NCBI RefSeq assembly: GCF_012726265.1
Contig: NZ_JAASAG010000005.1
Coordinates: 124,001 to 188,000, forward strand
From: Streptomyces sp. HNM0575
GTDB lineage: Bacteria; Actinomycetota; Actinomycetes; Streptomycetales; Streptomycetaceae
Reading direction: 5' to 3'
DNA length: 64,000 nucleotides
The position numbers were made by a program, and so were the translations under genes. This document shows, one piece after another, positions 33,260 through 41,806 of the stretch. The notes under the pieces were generated by a model, which had not been told where the DNA came from, did not search any database, and worked only from the letters and a program-made list of their open reading frames with translations. Positions within the stretch are counted from its first letter, which is position 1. The number at the start of each line of letters is the position of its first letter.

Positions 33260-33961
33260 ATGAGTGACGACGGGAGTTTGGACCGCGTAGCGTCAAGCTT
33301 TCTGTATTTCCTGAGTACTCGGAATGATCACTGGCGGGGGAGCATGTGGAGGGCCGTGCATGTTCCAGCGGAAGACATGCGGGTGGCTGCACTCTTCAAT
33401 GCCTCGTTCGACCATGAACGAGCCGGGCAGATTGCGGATTCCTGGGGTTTCGAGGTTCTGGGCACAAAGAAGATCGGCAGTCGCCACTACTGGAATGTCC
33501 GCCGTACAGACGCACCGCCCGCGGCGGACATCATCGGCGGTCCCAGGCGAGACCTGGTGCGGGCGAATCCGAAGGCGCAGGAAGAGGCCAGGAAGGTTCT
33601 GCAAGAGACCGGCGTAGATGTTCTCGATGCCGACGAGTGCTACCGGATCGAAGAGCAAGCGAGCAAGTGGCAGGCCGCTGCTGTCAGCGGAGCGTGGAAC
33701 ACATCGTGGCTTGCAGCGATCGGTCTGTTTCTCGCCTACTGGGGAATCTTCTTCAGCGCCACCCTTCCTGTGTCCATCCCGTTGTTCGTCCTCGCGGCCG
33801 CTTCTCTTTACGGGGCGACTCGCAGCTTTATTCGCAGGACGCGCAACAAGAGGGAGTTCACGAACAAGCACCTCGCCAATGTCGAAGCCATCCGGCGCGT
33901 GGTGCGCGTAGCGGAGGACGAGCTGCTCGCAGGCTGGCGGCCGAGTCGGCTCACGAAGTAG
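33260..33961 (+). CDS. Unrecognised membrane protein, low GC, orphan-like
   Basis: 233 residues from ATG 33260 with AAGGGGGG 5 bases upstream. A soluble N-terminal part (SSFLYFLSTRNDHWRGSMWRAV, ASFDHERAGQIADSWGFEVL, GSRHYWNVRRTDAPP) of about 120 residues is followed by QASKWQAAAVSGAWNTSWL, two membrane segments (about 150-190), and a basic cytoplasmic tail (RRTRNKREFTNKHLANVEAIRRVVRVAEDEL). I recognise no family. GC content, especially at third positions, is clearly lower than in adjacent genes (many AAT, TTT, CAT, GTA codons), so it is probably acquired recently. Flanked by a pseudogene and a strong terminator. Confidence 0.8.
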   Translation: MSDDGSLDRVASSFLYFLSTRNDHWRGSMWRAVHVPAEDMRVAALFNASFDHERAGQIADSWGFEVLGTKKIGSRHYWNVRRTDAPPAADIIGGPRRDLVRANPKAQEEARKVLQETGVDVLDADECYRIEEQASKWQAAAVSGAWNTSWLAAIGLFLAYWGIFFSATLPVSIPLFVLAAASLYGATRSFIRRTRNKREFTNKHLANVEAIRRVVRVAEDELLAGWRPSRLTK

Positions 33962-33992
33962 GGAACGGGCGGCTCGCCCCCTCCAACCCACC

Positions 33993-34058
33993 GCAGGGCC
34001 GCGCCTCTCCGGGCCGATGAGCGGCCGTGGTCGGCCGGGCGGAGAGGTGCGGCCCTGC
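33993..34058. terminator. Strong bidirectional terminator
   Basis: 19-bp stem: GCAGGGCCGC-G-CCTCTCCG (33993-34011) pairs with CGGAGAGG-T-GCGGCCCTGC (34040-34058), with one G-U pair and a 28-base loop. It lies between the convergent low-GC gene and the lysozyme-like gene. Confidence 0.8.
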
Positions 34059-34099
34059 TTCATGGGGGTGTCGGCGGGGTGGGGGGTGGGGTGTGAAGG

Positions 34100-34777
34100 T
34101 CAGGGGATCGGCGGGGAGTTGGGGCTCTCCTGGGCGAGCAGGTCGCGGGCGAACTGCTCCCACTGTGCGTACCGGTCGGGGAAGGCCGAGCCCTGTACGG
34201 CCTGGCAGACGTCGCCGGGCGGCTTGTTCTGCCAGTCGGGGATCTGGATCAGGCCCGGGTTGGAGCCGAACGGGGCGACGCCGTAGAAGGACTTGGAGGA
34301 CGTGGGAACGTCGGTGATCTGTTCCGGCGTGCCCCAGCCCGTGCTCGGCCGCTGCTGGAAGATGCCGAGGGAGTCGTGGTCGACGGGCGTCGTGTAGTTG
34401 ACGAACTTCGACTCCTGCATCGCCGTCATGAGGGCGATGACGATGCCCTGTTCGGGGATGTTCGCTCCCTTGCCGACGCCGATGACCGTACGGGCGTTGG
34501 CGAGTTCCTGCGGGCCGAGGTCGGCGGCGCTGCGGAACACCTTCCGCATCTCGCTGTCCGGGGCCTTCTGGAGCGCCTTCCCGGTCGCCTTGTTGACCTT
34601 GCCCGTCTCGCTGAGCCCGTGCTTGGCCTGGAACCACTTCAGGCCGTGGCCGGAGGCCTGTGCCGACGCACCGGCCGACGAGCCGGACTGGGCGCCCTGG
34701 GCGACTGCCGGTACGGCGAGCATGGTGCCGGCCGCGACGAGAGCGGCGGCTGTGATTGCTGCTCGTTTTCTCTGCAT
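34100..34777 (-). CDS. Secreted lysozyme/transglycosylase-like cell-wall protein
   Basis: 225 residues from ATG 34777. Signal peptide MQRKRAAITAAALVAAGTMLAVPAVAQG with a likely cut after AVAQGA. A partial peptidoglycan-binding motif follows (LKWFQAKHGLSETGKVNKATGKAL), then a lysozyme-like domain: ELANARTVIGVGKGANIPEQGIVIALMTAMQESKF, DHDSLGIFQQRPSTGWGTPEQI, GLIQIPDW, AQAVQ-like VCQAVQGSAFPDRYAQWEQFARDLL. In this family the ES of MQES is the position of a transglycosylase glutamate; activity is inferred only. It is preceded by a leaderless promoter with a palindrome in its spacer. It acts outside the cell. Confidence 0.85.
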   Translation of the reverse strand: MQRKRAAITAAALVAAGTMLAVPAVAQGAQSGSSAGASAQASGHGLKWFQAKHGLSETGKVNKATGKALQKAPDSEMRKVFRSAADLGPQELANARTVIGVGKGANIPEQGIVIALMTAMQESKFVNYTTPVDHDSLGIFQQRPSTGWGTPEQITDVPTSSKSFYGVAPFGSNPGLIQIPDWQNKPPGDVCQAVQGSAFPDRYAQWEQFARDLLAQESPNSPPIP

Positions 34778-34784
34778 GCGGGCG

Positions 34785-34813
34785 ACCCTGACGTGTACAC
34801 GTAAAAGAGTCAA
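34785..34813 (-). promoter_or_regulatory. Leaderless promoter with palindromic operator
   Basis: On the minus strand TTGACT (34813-34808), 17 bases, CAGGGT (34790-34785), then 7 bases and ATG 34777. The spacer contains the perfect 12-bp palindrome ACGTGTACACGT (34791-34802). A protein bound there would sit between the -35 and -10 boxes. Confidence 0.65.
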
Positions 34814-34843
34814 GGTGTATCGAACCCGATATCCGAGACTCGT

Positions 34844-34873
34844 GACATATGTACTTGGTCGAGCCGATATGTC
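34844..34873. repeat. Inverted repeat GACATAT / ATATGTC
   Basis: 7-bp arms with a 16-base spacer, about 70 bases upstream of the lysozyme-like start, in an AT-rich patch. Possible upstream activator site. Confidence 0.45.
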
Positions 34874-35009
34874 ATGGATCGTTCGTGGATCGATCCCCGT
34901 TCCGGCATCCGGCCCCCGTCGCGGGGCCCTCGCCGGTGCGTGCCCGGTGGTGTGCCGGACGGCGCTGCACCGGGTGGCCGGTCCGGCGTGCATACGCGCC
35001 ACACGCACA

Positions 35010-35066
35010 GGCGGCCCCTTCCGTATGACACGGCTGAGTGTGATCCGTGTCACGGAAGGGGCCGCC
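35010..35066. terminator. Long hairpin terminator after the GH92 gene
   Basis: Arms GGCGGCCCCTTCCGT / ACGGAAGGGGCCGCC (15 bp) and, after a 2-base bulge, GACACGG / CCGTGTC (7 bp), loop 11 bases. It lies 24 bases after the GH92 stop on the minus strand and insulates the lysozyme-like gene. Confidence 0.85.
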
Positions 35067-35089
35067 AGGTCGGGCCCGGGGCCGTCAGG

Positions 35090-37459
35090 TCAGTTCAGCG
35101 CCGGCGGTGCGGCACCCTCCGAAGTGCCCCAGGACGAGGGCGAGTCGCCGACCCGGAACGACAGATCCCCGATGCGGCGGAGGGCGTCGGTCGTGAGATA
35201 CGTCTTCTCCAGGGGGCGGCCGTCCGTGCGGGCCGACTGGATGTACCGGTCCGTGTCCGACGTGCCCGGTGCCCGTACGGTCAGCCCGCCGCGCGGGTAG
35301 TAGCGACGGTCGAGGGCGAGGTCGACGCGGTCGAAGACGGGCGTGGACAGACCCCAGGTGTCCGTGCCGGGCTGTACCGGGAAGATGCCGATCGAAGAGA
35401 GCACGTTCCAGGCGGACATGGTGCCCAGGTCGTCGTTTCCGGTCATGCCCGTCGGGGCGTCGGTGAAGAGCGTCAGCGCCGCGTGCACCACGTCGGTGGT
35501 CTTCCACGGCTGACGCGTCGACAGATACGTGTAGGGCGCGATGAGGTCGGGCTCGTTCTGCGGGTTGTACTTGTCCGCGTTGTAGTAGTCGTACGGGCCG
35601 TTGACCCACACCTCCCGCGCGGTCTTCTCCGGGTCCTTCAGCAGTTCGTCGTAGGCGAAGAAGGAGTCGAGACGCTTGTTGGCCGCGTCCTCGCCGCCGA
35701 TCAGCCCGACCATGCCCGGCAGATCCTGCGGCACCAGCCACTGGTACTGCCAGGACGTGCCCTCGTGGAAGCCTTCGCTCTTGGCCGGGTCGGCCGGTCC
35801 CGTGAAGTCGCCGTCGGCGTCACGCGCGCGGAAGAAGCCGGTCGAGCCGTCGAAGATGTTCCGGTAGTTCTGGGCGCGTCCGGCGTAGCGCTTCGCGTCG
35901 GCGCCGTGGCCCAGGTCGCGGGCCATCTGGGCGAGCATGGCGTCCGACAGCGCGTACTCCAGGGTGGCCGAGGCGCCCTGGTCGTAGTCGGAGTCGCCGG
36001 GCTTGTGCGGGCGGCCCTTCTCATACGGGGCGTAACCGCCGTCGATATAGGGCTTGTTGGCGTCCCGGCCGGCGGCGGGCGAGTCGGCGGGCGGCACTCC
36101 GTCGGCGTTCTTCTTCAGCGCGCGGTACGCCCGTTCCTCGTAACCCTTGAGCAGCCCCTGCTGATAGGCGTTGGTCAGGAACGGGGTGACCGGGTCGCCG
36201 GTCATGATGTTGGTCTCGACGGTGCCGTAGCCCCACTTGGGCAGCCAGCCGCCGTCCTCGTCGATGTGCAGCGCGCTGACTGCCATGTCCCGCGCCTCGC
36301 GCGGAGCGAGCAGCGACAGCAGCTGGCTCTGCGTGCGATAGGTGTCCCAGAGCGAGAAGTTCTGGAAGTACGTGAAGTCCTTGGCACGGTGTGTCCTCTG
36401 GTCCCAGCCGGTGTAGCGCCCGTCGACGTCGCTGCCGATGTTGGGGGCGAGGAACGACCGGTACAGCGACGAGTAGAAGGTGCGCCGCAGGGTGGTGTCG
36501 CCGCCCCGCACCCGCACGTCGTCCAGGCGGCTCTCCCAGGCCGACCGCGCCGCCCGCGCGACCTGCCGGAACGAACGGCCGCCCTCCGCGCGCAGGTTGC
36601 GGGCGGCGCCTCCCGCGTCGACGTAGGACAGCGCGGTGGTGGCCTCGACGGTGCGGTCCTTGCGGGTGTCGAAGCGCACCCACGCTCCGTTGCGGCCGCT
36701 GCCGGCGGACGATTCCTTCGAGCCCTCGCTGACCTCGTCGCCCTTCCACGTGCCGGAGGTGGCGAAGGGCCGGTCGAAGCGGGTGACGGTGTGGACGGTG
36801 TACGGGCGGGTGTCCTGGCAGAAGCCGCTGCCCGTGATCGAGGTGCGCACCGTCCTGCTGTCGAGTATCTCCACCTTCGTGGAGACCGTCTTGTGGAGCG
36901 ACTGGCCCGCGTTGAGCAGGACGTTGGCCTTCCCGGTGGCGGGGAAGGTGTAGCGCTGGACGCCCGTGCGCTCGGTCGCGCTCAACTCGGCGCGGATGCC
37001 GCCGTCGAGACCGGCCCGGTAGTAGCCGGGGCTCGCCTTCTCGTCGTCGTGGCTGAAGTGCGCCTGGTATTTGGCGTCGTCGGTCTCGGTGACGTCGCCC
37101 GTGGTCGGCAGCACCGGCAGGTCGCCGCCGATTCCGCAGCCGACGCCGGAGAGGTGGACGGACGAGAAGCCGCGTATGTGGTTCTGGGAGTGGTCGTAGC
37201 CGGTGTTGTGGCCGGTGTCGGGCGAGAGCTGCACCATGCCGAACGGCACGGCCGCCCCCGGATAGGTGTTGCCCTCGTTCTCCGTGCCGATCAGCGGGTT
37301 GACGAGGTCGGTGAGCCGGCCGTCCTGCCGGGCGCCGGACGGGCTGCCGTCCTGCCGGGCGTCCGGTTGCGGGGCGGCGCCGGTGAGGGTGCCGGCCAGC
37401 AGCGTGGCGGCGGTCAGCGCCACGGCGGTACGAAGGTGCAGGCGCCTGGTCCATCTCAT
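35090..37459 (-). CDS. Secreted GH92 alpha-mannosidase
   Basis: 789 residues from ATG 37459 (GGAGG 8 bases upstream). Signal peptide LHLRTAVALTAATLLAGTLTGA. The N-terminal domain starts LTDLVNPLIGTENEGNTYPGAAVPFGMVQLSPDTG, the family hallmark, and runs to GFSSVHLSGVGCG. The catalytic (alpha/alpha)6 domain includes NFSLWDTYRTQSQLLSLL, GWLPKWGYG, GGYAPYEKG, EGTSWQYQWLVPQD, NEPDLIAPY and GNDDLGTMSAW, which carry the acidic catalytic residues and calcium ligands of GH92. These are exo-alpha-mannosidases acting on mannans or N-glycans. A GACAACGTTGTC palindrome lies 93 bases upstream, linking it to the LacI locus. Confidence 0.95.
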   Translation of the reverse strand: MRWTRRLHLRTAVALTAATLLAGTLTGAAPQPDARQDGSPSGARQDGRLTDLVNPLIGTENEGNTYPGAAVPFGMVQLSPDTGHNTGYDHSQNHIRGFSSVHLSGVGCGIGGDLPVLPTTGDVTETDDAKYQAHFSHDDEKASPGYYRAGLDGGIRAELSATERTGVQRYTFPATGKANVLLNAGQSLHKTVSTKVEILDSRTVRTSITGSGFCQDTRPYTVHTVTRFDRPFATSGTWKGDEVSEGSKESSAGSGRNGAWVRFDTRKDRTVEATTALSYVDAGGAARNLRAEGGRSFRQVARAARSAWESRLDDVRVRGGDTTLRRTFYSSLYRSFLAPNIGSDVDGRYTGWDQRTHRAKDFTYFQNFSLWDTYRTQSQLLSLLAPREARDMAVSALHIDEDGGWLPKWGYGTVETNIMTGDPVTPFLTNAYQQGLLKGYEERAYRALKKNADGVPPADSPAAGRDANKPYIDGGYAPYEKGRPHKPGDSDYDQGASATLEYALSDAMLAQMARDLGHGADAKRYAGRAQNYRNIFDGSTGFFRARDADGDFTGPADPAKSEGFHEGTSWQYQWLVPQDLPGMVGLIGGEDAANKRLDSFFAYDELLKDPEKTAREVWVNGPYDYYNADKYNPQNEPDLIAPYTYLSTRQPWKTTDVVHAALTLFTDAPTGMTGNDDLGTMSAWNVLSSIGIFPVQPGTDTWGLSTPVFDRVDLALDRRYYPRGGLTVRAPGTSDTDRYIQSARTDGRPLEKTYLTTDALRRIGDLSFRVGDSPSSWGTSEGAAPPALN

Positions 37460-37551
37460 GCTGGGGGGCCTCCGGTGGTCGGGCGCCCGGTGCGCGGGGG
37501 AGGACCGCTCCGTGGGGCGCCGGCTGGCGGACGGGAACGCGCACGAACAGA

Positions 37552-37563
37552 GACAACGTTGTC
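37552..37563. promoter_or_regulatory. LacI-type operator GACAACGTTGTC
   Basis: Perfect 12-bp palindrome with the CAACGTTG core of LacI/GalR-family sites, 93 bases before the GH92 start. Related cores occur at 40450-40463 and 41819-41832. Confidence 0.7.
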
Positions 37564-37660
37564 AACTTGCGGCATTCTTCGATCGATTCGCGTTCACGTC
37601 AAGAGGAGCGACTGCGCCGGGGGAGTACCGCGGGACCGGTCGCGGCTCCGCTCGGCCGAG

Positions 37661-37699
37661 ACGGGCCCCGGTTCGGCTCGGTGCCGAACCGGGGCCCGT
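37661..37699. terminator. Terminator after the GH2 gene
   Basis: Perfect 16-bp stem ACGGGCCCCGGTTCGG / CCGAACCGGGGCCCGT with a 7-base loop, 42 bases after the GH2 stop (minus strand). It separates GH2 from GH92, so the two have separate promoters. Confidence 0.9.
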
Positions 37700-37740
37700 G
37701 CGGGGCGAGTTGACGGTGCCGACGGTGCTGACGGTTCCCC

Positions 37741-40386
37741 TTACCGCCGTTCGCAGGTGAGGGTGCCGTCCGCGACGCCCTTCAGAAGCGCGCGGTGCGC
37801 CGCGGCCAGCCGTCCCGCGTCGGCCTTGGAGACCTTGCGGTCGTAGGTCAGCAGGCCGTTCAACTCCCCTTCCAGGTCGGTGATCTGGGTGTAGACGGCG
37901 CCGCTGCTGCCGTCGCAGGCGGCGAACTGCTCGATCTCCTTGAGCTTGGCGAGGTACTCGTCGGTGAACTTCTCCTTCTCCACGCCGACGTAGGTGTGGC
38001 GCACGGGCCACGCGTGTCCCGGTACGGCCAGTCCGAGGCCGCCGTACTCGCCGCTGACCAGTGCCCGTTCGCCGTCGGCGTCCGGCAGCTGCGCGCTCGG
38101 GTAGCCGTGCGCGTCGGAGATGTCGCCGTTGCCGCCGTCGACGGCGCCGCAGCAGTTGTGGCCGCTCATGTTGTTCACCAGGCGCGTGGGGTCGAGCTCC
38201 TTGGCGTAGTCGGCGATACGGGCCTGGTCGTACTGTCCCCAGCCCTCGTTGAAGGTGACCCACATGATCACCGACGGGTGGCTGTCGTGCTGGGTGATCA
38301 TCTGCTTCATCTCGTGCTCGAACTGCTCGCGCGCCGCGCCGTCCGGCGTACGGTCCGAGCGCATCGACGGCATGTCCTGCCACACCATCAGGCCCAGCCT
38401 GTCGGCGTGGTAGTACCAGCGGTCCGGCTCGACCTTGATGTGCTTGCGCACCGAGTTGAAGCCCAGCTTCTTGTGCGCCTCCAGGTCGTAGGCGAGCGCC
38501 TCGTCGGTCGGCGCGGTGTGCAGTCCGTCGGGCCAGAAGCCCTGGTCGAGCGTGGCCATGGAGAAGACGGGCTTGCCGTTGAGCATCATGTGCCGCCGGC
38601 CGTCGACGGTCTTCACGGAGATCTCGCGCATCCCGAAGTAGCTCTCGACGCTGTCGGCCGAACTGCCCTCTCCGACGGTCACCTTGAGGGTGTAGAGGTG
38701 CGGGTCGTCCGGCGACCACAGCTTCGGGTCCGGCACGGGAACGGCGAACGGCCGGTCGCCGGTCCCGGTGGCCCGTCCGACCTCTCGCGCCTCGCCGCCG
38801 CCCCGGCCGTCGTAGGCGACCGCCGTGACGGGCACACCGTCGGGCACCCCGCGCGCCGTGACGGTCACCTTCTCCCCGCTCACGTCGGGCGTCGTACGGA
38901 CGTCGGTGGTGTGCTCTGCCGCCACGGGCTCCATCCACACCGTCCGCCAGATGCCGGACGACGGGGTGTACCAGATGCCCTCGGGGTCCAGGCGCTGCTT
39001 GCCGACGGGCGGGTTCTCGCCGTCGGGGGAGTCCGTCGGGTCGTAGACGCCGACGACCAGCTCCTGGTCCTTTCCGGGGCGCAGGGCGTCGGTGACGTCC
39101 ACGGTGAAGCGGTCGTAGCCGCCCTTGTGGCCGCCGACCTGCTTGCCGTTGACGTAGACCTCGGCCTGCCAGTCGACGGCGTCGAAGTTGAGGTGCAGGC
39201 GCTTGCCGGAGCCGACGTGCCAGTCGTCCGGGACGGTGAACGACCGCTTGTACCACATGCGTTCCTCGTGCCGCTCGACTCCGGAGAGCCGCGATTCGAC
39301 CGGGTACGGCACGAGGATCTTCTCGTCCAGGCGATGACGCTTGCCGACCGGCGGCGCCTCGCCCTTCTCGGCGCCGGCGAACTGCCAGGTGCCGTTGAGG
39401 TTGCGCCACTCGTCGCGCTTGAGCTGGGGGCGCGGGTATTCGGGCAGCGCGTTGTCCGGTCCGACGTCGTCGGTCCACTGGGTCGTGAGCTGGTACGTCG
39501 AGTCGTTCCCGCCCGAGGTCCAGAAGCCGCCGACCTCGTCGCCGCCGGCGCCGGCGAGGCCGCCCTCGCCGTCGTAGCGCACGTCTGCCGTGCCGCCTTG
39601 GCCGACCACCGGCTCGGTGAGGCCGACCACCAGCCTGTAGGGGTCGCCGGGCTTCAACCGGGCCTCGCCCAGCGGCCATTCGGCGCCGCCGATCACGGCG
39701 TCCAGGTGTTCCGGGAAGTCGGCGGGCGGCTCCGCGAGGCGCTGAGTGAAGGCCATCTCCAGGGTGCGGCCCGAGGTGCCGACGCGCACCTCCGCCGGTC
39801 CGTCGTAACGGAAGTCGTCCGGCGGCGTGTACGCGGACTGCGGGATCTCGCTCTTCTCGCCGCCGGGCGGTGTCCAGCGCACGTGCAGGTTCGATCCGCC
39901 GTCGTCCTCGAAGTACTCGATCTTGACGGTGTGTTGGGTGCCCTCCGTCAGCTGTACGGGCTCGGAGGTCTGCTCGTTGTCCCAGTCGGCGACCCAGTGG
40001 TCGATGACCGGCTTGCCGTCGACCCACATGCGGAAGCCGTTGTCGCCGGAGATGTGGAAGGTGTGCGCGCCGGTCCTGGTGGGTGTGAGCGTCCCGGTCC
40101 AGCGGACGCTGGCGTTGTCGGCCTGCCCGGAGCGCTCCTTCAGGCGCGGCTCCAGGTCGGCGAAGTCGAGTGAGGGGTCGAAGGCCGTGGTCTTGAGGGT
40201 GCCGAAGTCGTGGGCGTCGGGGGCCGACTGGGTCCAGTACTCGCCCTTGAGCCCGTGCAGTTGAGGAGGCTCCGGGTCGGGCGGCGCGGCGGAGGCGGGC
40301 GATGCGGGTCCCAGCGAGGCCGCCAGGAGTACGAGGAAGGCGAAGGCGGCGACAGCGGCCGCGGGCCAGGAGTGTGCGCGTCTCAC
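37741..40386 (-). CDS. Secreted PA14-GH2 glycoside hydrolase (candidate galactofuranosidase)
   Basis: 881 residues from GTG 40386 with GGAGGT 4 bases upstream. Signal peptide to about residue 34 (ASPASAA). A PA14 domain (about 45-180: LKGEYWTQS, VRWTGTLTPTRTGAHTFHISGDNGFRMWVDGKPVID) is followed by a linker with a WxxG-type region, then GH2: sugar-binding sandwich (WQFAGAE, VPYPVESRLSGV, WYKRSFTVP, LNFDAVDWQAEVYVNGKQVGGHKGGYD), Ig-like domain, and TIM barrel with acid/base Glu in WVTFNEGWG and nucleophile Glu in LVSGEYGGLG. GH2 covers beta-galactosidases, mannosidases, glucuronidases and streptomycete beta-galactofuranosidases. The neighbouring galactofuranose importer favours the last. Confidence 0.93.
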   Translation of the reverse strand: MRRAHSWPAAAVAAFAFLVLLAASLGPASPASAAPPDPEPPQLHGLKGEYWTQSAPDAHDFGTLKTTAFDPSLDFADLEPRLKERSGQADNASVRWTGTLTPTRTGAHTFHISGDNGFRMWVDGKPVIDHWVADWDNEQTSEPVQLTEGTQHTVKIEYFEDDGGSNLHVRWTPPGGEKSEIPQSAYTPPDDFRYDGPAEVRVGTSGRTLEMAFTQRLAEPPADFPEHLDAVIGGAEWPLGEARLKPGDPYRLVVGLTEPVVGQGGTADVRYDGEGGLAGAGGDEVGGFWTSGGNDSTYQLTTQWTDDVGPDNALPEYPRPQLKRDEWRNLNGTWQFAGAEKGEAPPVGKRHRLDEKILVPYPVESRLSGVERHEERMWYKRSFTVPDDWHVGSGKRLHLNFDAVDWQAEVYVNGKQVGGHKGGYDRFTVDVTDALRPGKDQELVVGVYDPTDSPDGENPPVGKQRLDPEGIWYTPSSGIWRTVWMEPVAAEHTTDVRTTPDVSGEKVTVTARGVPDGVPVTAVAYDGRGGGEAREVGRATGTGDRPFAVPVPDPKLWSPDDPHLYTLKVTVGEGSSADSVESYFGMREISVKTVDGRRHMMLNGKPVFSMATLDQGFWPDGLHTAPTDEALAYDLEAHKKLGFNSVRKHIKVEPDRWYYHADRLGLMVWQDMPSMRSDRTPDGAAREQFEHEMKQMITQHDSHPSVIMWVTFNEGWGQYDQARIADYAKELDPTRLVNNMSGHNCCGAVDGGNGDISDAHGYPSAQLPDADGERALVSGEYGGLGLAVPGHAWPVRHTYVGVEKEKFTDEYLAKLKEIEQFAACDGSSGAVYTQITDLEGELNGLLTYDRKVSKADAGRLAAAHRALLKGVADGTLTCERR

Positions 40387-40449
40387 GGGACCTCCGGATG
40401 AGGTGTGCAGGAGATGATTGCGGCACTGCCCTTGATCCGATCCGTCTTG

Positions 40450-40463
40450 TATAACGTTGGAAA
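40450..40463. promoter_or_regulatory. Operator TATAACGTTGGAAA between GH2 and lacI
   Basis: Carries the half-site CGTTGGAA and core AACGTT, 64 bases before the GH2 start and 96 before the LacI start. TATAACG also resembles a -10 box. The reverse complement is nearly the same as the element at 41819-41832. Confidence 0.65.
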
Positions 40464-40558
40464 CAAGGGTCGTTGGCATGAGAGCACGGCCGCTGTCCCC
40501 TGTCCAGGTGCGTGACCGCGGTGGAAGCACGACGGCCCCGGAGGATGAGGAGCGCAGG

Positions 40559-41674
40559 GTGAGGGTGAGTCTCAAGGACGTCGCGGAGCACGCCGGGGTG
40601 TCCGTCAAGACCGTTTCGAACGTGGTGAACAACTATCAGCACGTCACCCCGGCCATGCGGGAGAAGGTGCAGCGTGCCATCGACGACCTCGGCTACCGGC
40701 CGAACCTGACCGCCCGCCACCTGCGCAAGGGCCGTACGGGGATCATCGCGCTGGCCGTGCCCGAGCTGGGCAATCCGTACTTCGCCGAGCTGGCGGGCGC
40801 CGTGATCGACGCCGCCGCCGCACACGACTACACGGTGCTGCTGGACCACACCCAGGGCCGCCGCGAGCGCGAACTCCTCGTCACCCAGGGCTTCCAGGCC
40901 CGCGTCATCGACGGGCTGATCCTCAATCCGCTGGAGCTGGAGGCCGAGGACCTGACGGCCCGTACGGACAACGCGCCGCTGGTGCTGATCGGCGAGCGGC
41001 GCTACGACCTGCCGTACGACCACATCGCCATCGACAACATCGCCGCGTCGCGCGCAGCCGTACGCCACCTGCTGGACCTGGGCAGGCGCCGCATCGCCTT
41101 CCTCGGCGCCCGCGGGGACCGGCCCAGCCAGCCGTCCCACCTGCGACTCCTGGGCTGGCAAGCGGAGTTGGCCGCGCAGGGCGTGACGGCCGACGAGGCG
41201 CTGATCGCGCCCGTGGAGGGCTGGGAACGCGCCGACGGCGCTGCGGCGATGGCCGCACTGCTGGACGCGGGGCGGCGGCCCGACGCGGTCTTCGCCTACA
41301 ACGACCTGATCGCGATCGGCGCGATGCGGGTGATGTCCGAGCGGGGGCTGCGGGTGCCGGAGGACGTCGCCGTGGTCGGCTTCGACGATCTGACGGAGGG
41401 ACGGTACGGCGCGGTGACGCTGACGACCGTGGCGCCGGACAAGCAGGCGATAGCCAGGCTGGCGGTGGAGTCGGTCGTGGGCAGCCTGACGGAGCGCAAG
41501 GAAGGGGGCGGCGGTGGCGGCGACGGCGACGACCGGGCTGGCGACGGCGCATCGGGCCGCGACCGGGACGGCGGCGGCCCATCCCGCGGCGGCAGCTCGC
41601 CCCGTCAACTCCAGCCCGGATTCGCCCTGATGGAGCGGGAGAGCACGCTCGGACGGGGCGGCGTGCGGCGCTGA
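40559..41674 (+). CDS. LacI-family transcriptional regulator of the sugar locus
   Basis: 371 residues from GTG 40559 (VRVSLKDVAEHAG); GAGGAG lies about 7 bases upstream, and upstream in-frame codons have no LacI similarity. The HTH is VSLKDVAEHAGVSVKTVSNVVNNYQHVTPAMREKVQRAIDDLGYRPN with the hinge NLTARHLRKGRTG. The sugar-binding core follows (ALAVPELGNPYFAELAGAVI; DGLILNPLEL; IAIDNIAASRAAVRHLL; AVFAYNDLIAIGAMRVM; VGFDDLTEGRYGAVTLTT). The insertion of about 50 glycine/arginine-rich residues before the last strand (GGGGGGDGDDRAGDGASG) is odd and likely a disordered loop. It is divergent from GH2 and upstream of the importer. Confidence 0.93.
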   Translation: MRVSLKDVAEHAGVSVKTVSNVVNNYQHVTPAMREKVQRAIDDLGYRPNLTARHLRKGRTGIIALAVPELGNPYFAELAGAVIDAAAAHDYTVLLDHTQGRRERELLVTQGFQARVIDGLILNPLELEAEDLTARTDNAPLVLIGERRYDLPYDHIAIDNIAASRAAVRHLLDLGRRRIAFLGARGDRPSQPSHLRLLGWQAELAAQGVTADEALIAPVEGWERADGAAAMAALLDAGRRPDAVFAYNDLIAIGAMRVMSERGLRVPEDVAVVGFDDLTEGRYGAVTLTTVAPDKQAIARLAVESVVGSLTERKEGGGGGGDGDDRAGDGASGRDRDGGGPSRGGSSPRQLQPGFALMERESTLGRGGVRR

Positions 41675-41806
41675 CACCGTCGCGTGGGGCGAACGGACGC
41701 CGTCGGGGGCACTTCAACGTACGTACGGCTCCGCCGCGTTGCCCGTGCCCGCGGCCAACCGGCGGCGGGCGGGGGACCGTTCGACGTGCAGTTCGGGCGC
41801 GCACTG

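Noticed and set aside
34778..35009. Possible c-di-AMP (ydaO-type) riboswitch before the lysozyme-like gene
   Set aside because: This class regulates some streptomycete wall hydrolases, but the promoter here appears leaderless and the conserved riboswitch blocks were not recognised.
34874..37846. 990-codon plus-strand frame opposite GH92
   Set aside because: Antisense to a complete GH92 gene, and begins inside a terminator region; no domain seen.
37562..41677. 1371-codon minus-strand frame over GH2 and lacI
   Set aside because: Different frame from the GH2 gene, repetitive Arg-rich product, crosses the divergent promoter and the 16-bp terminator.
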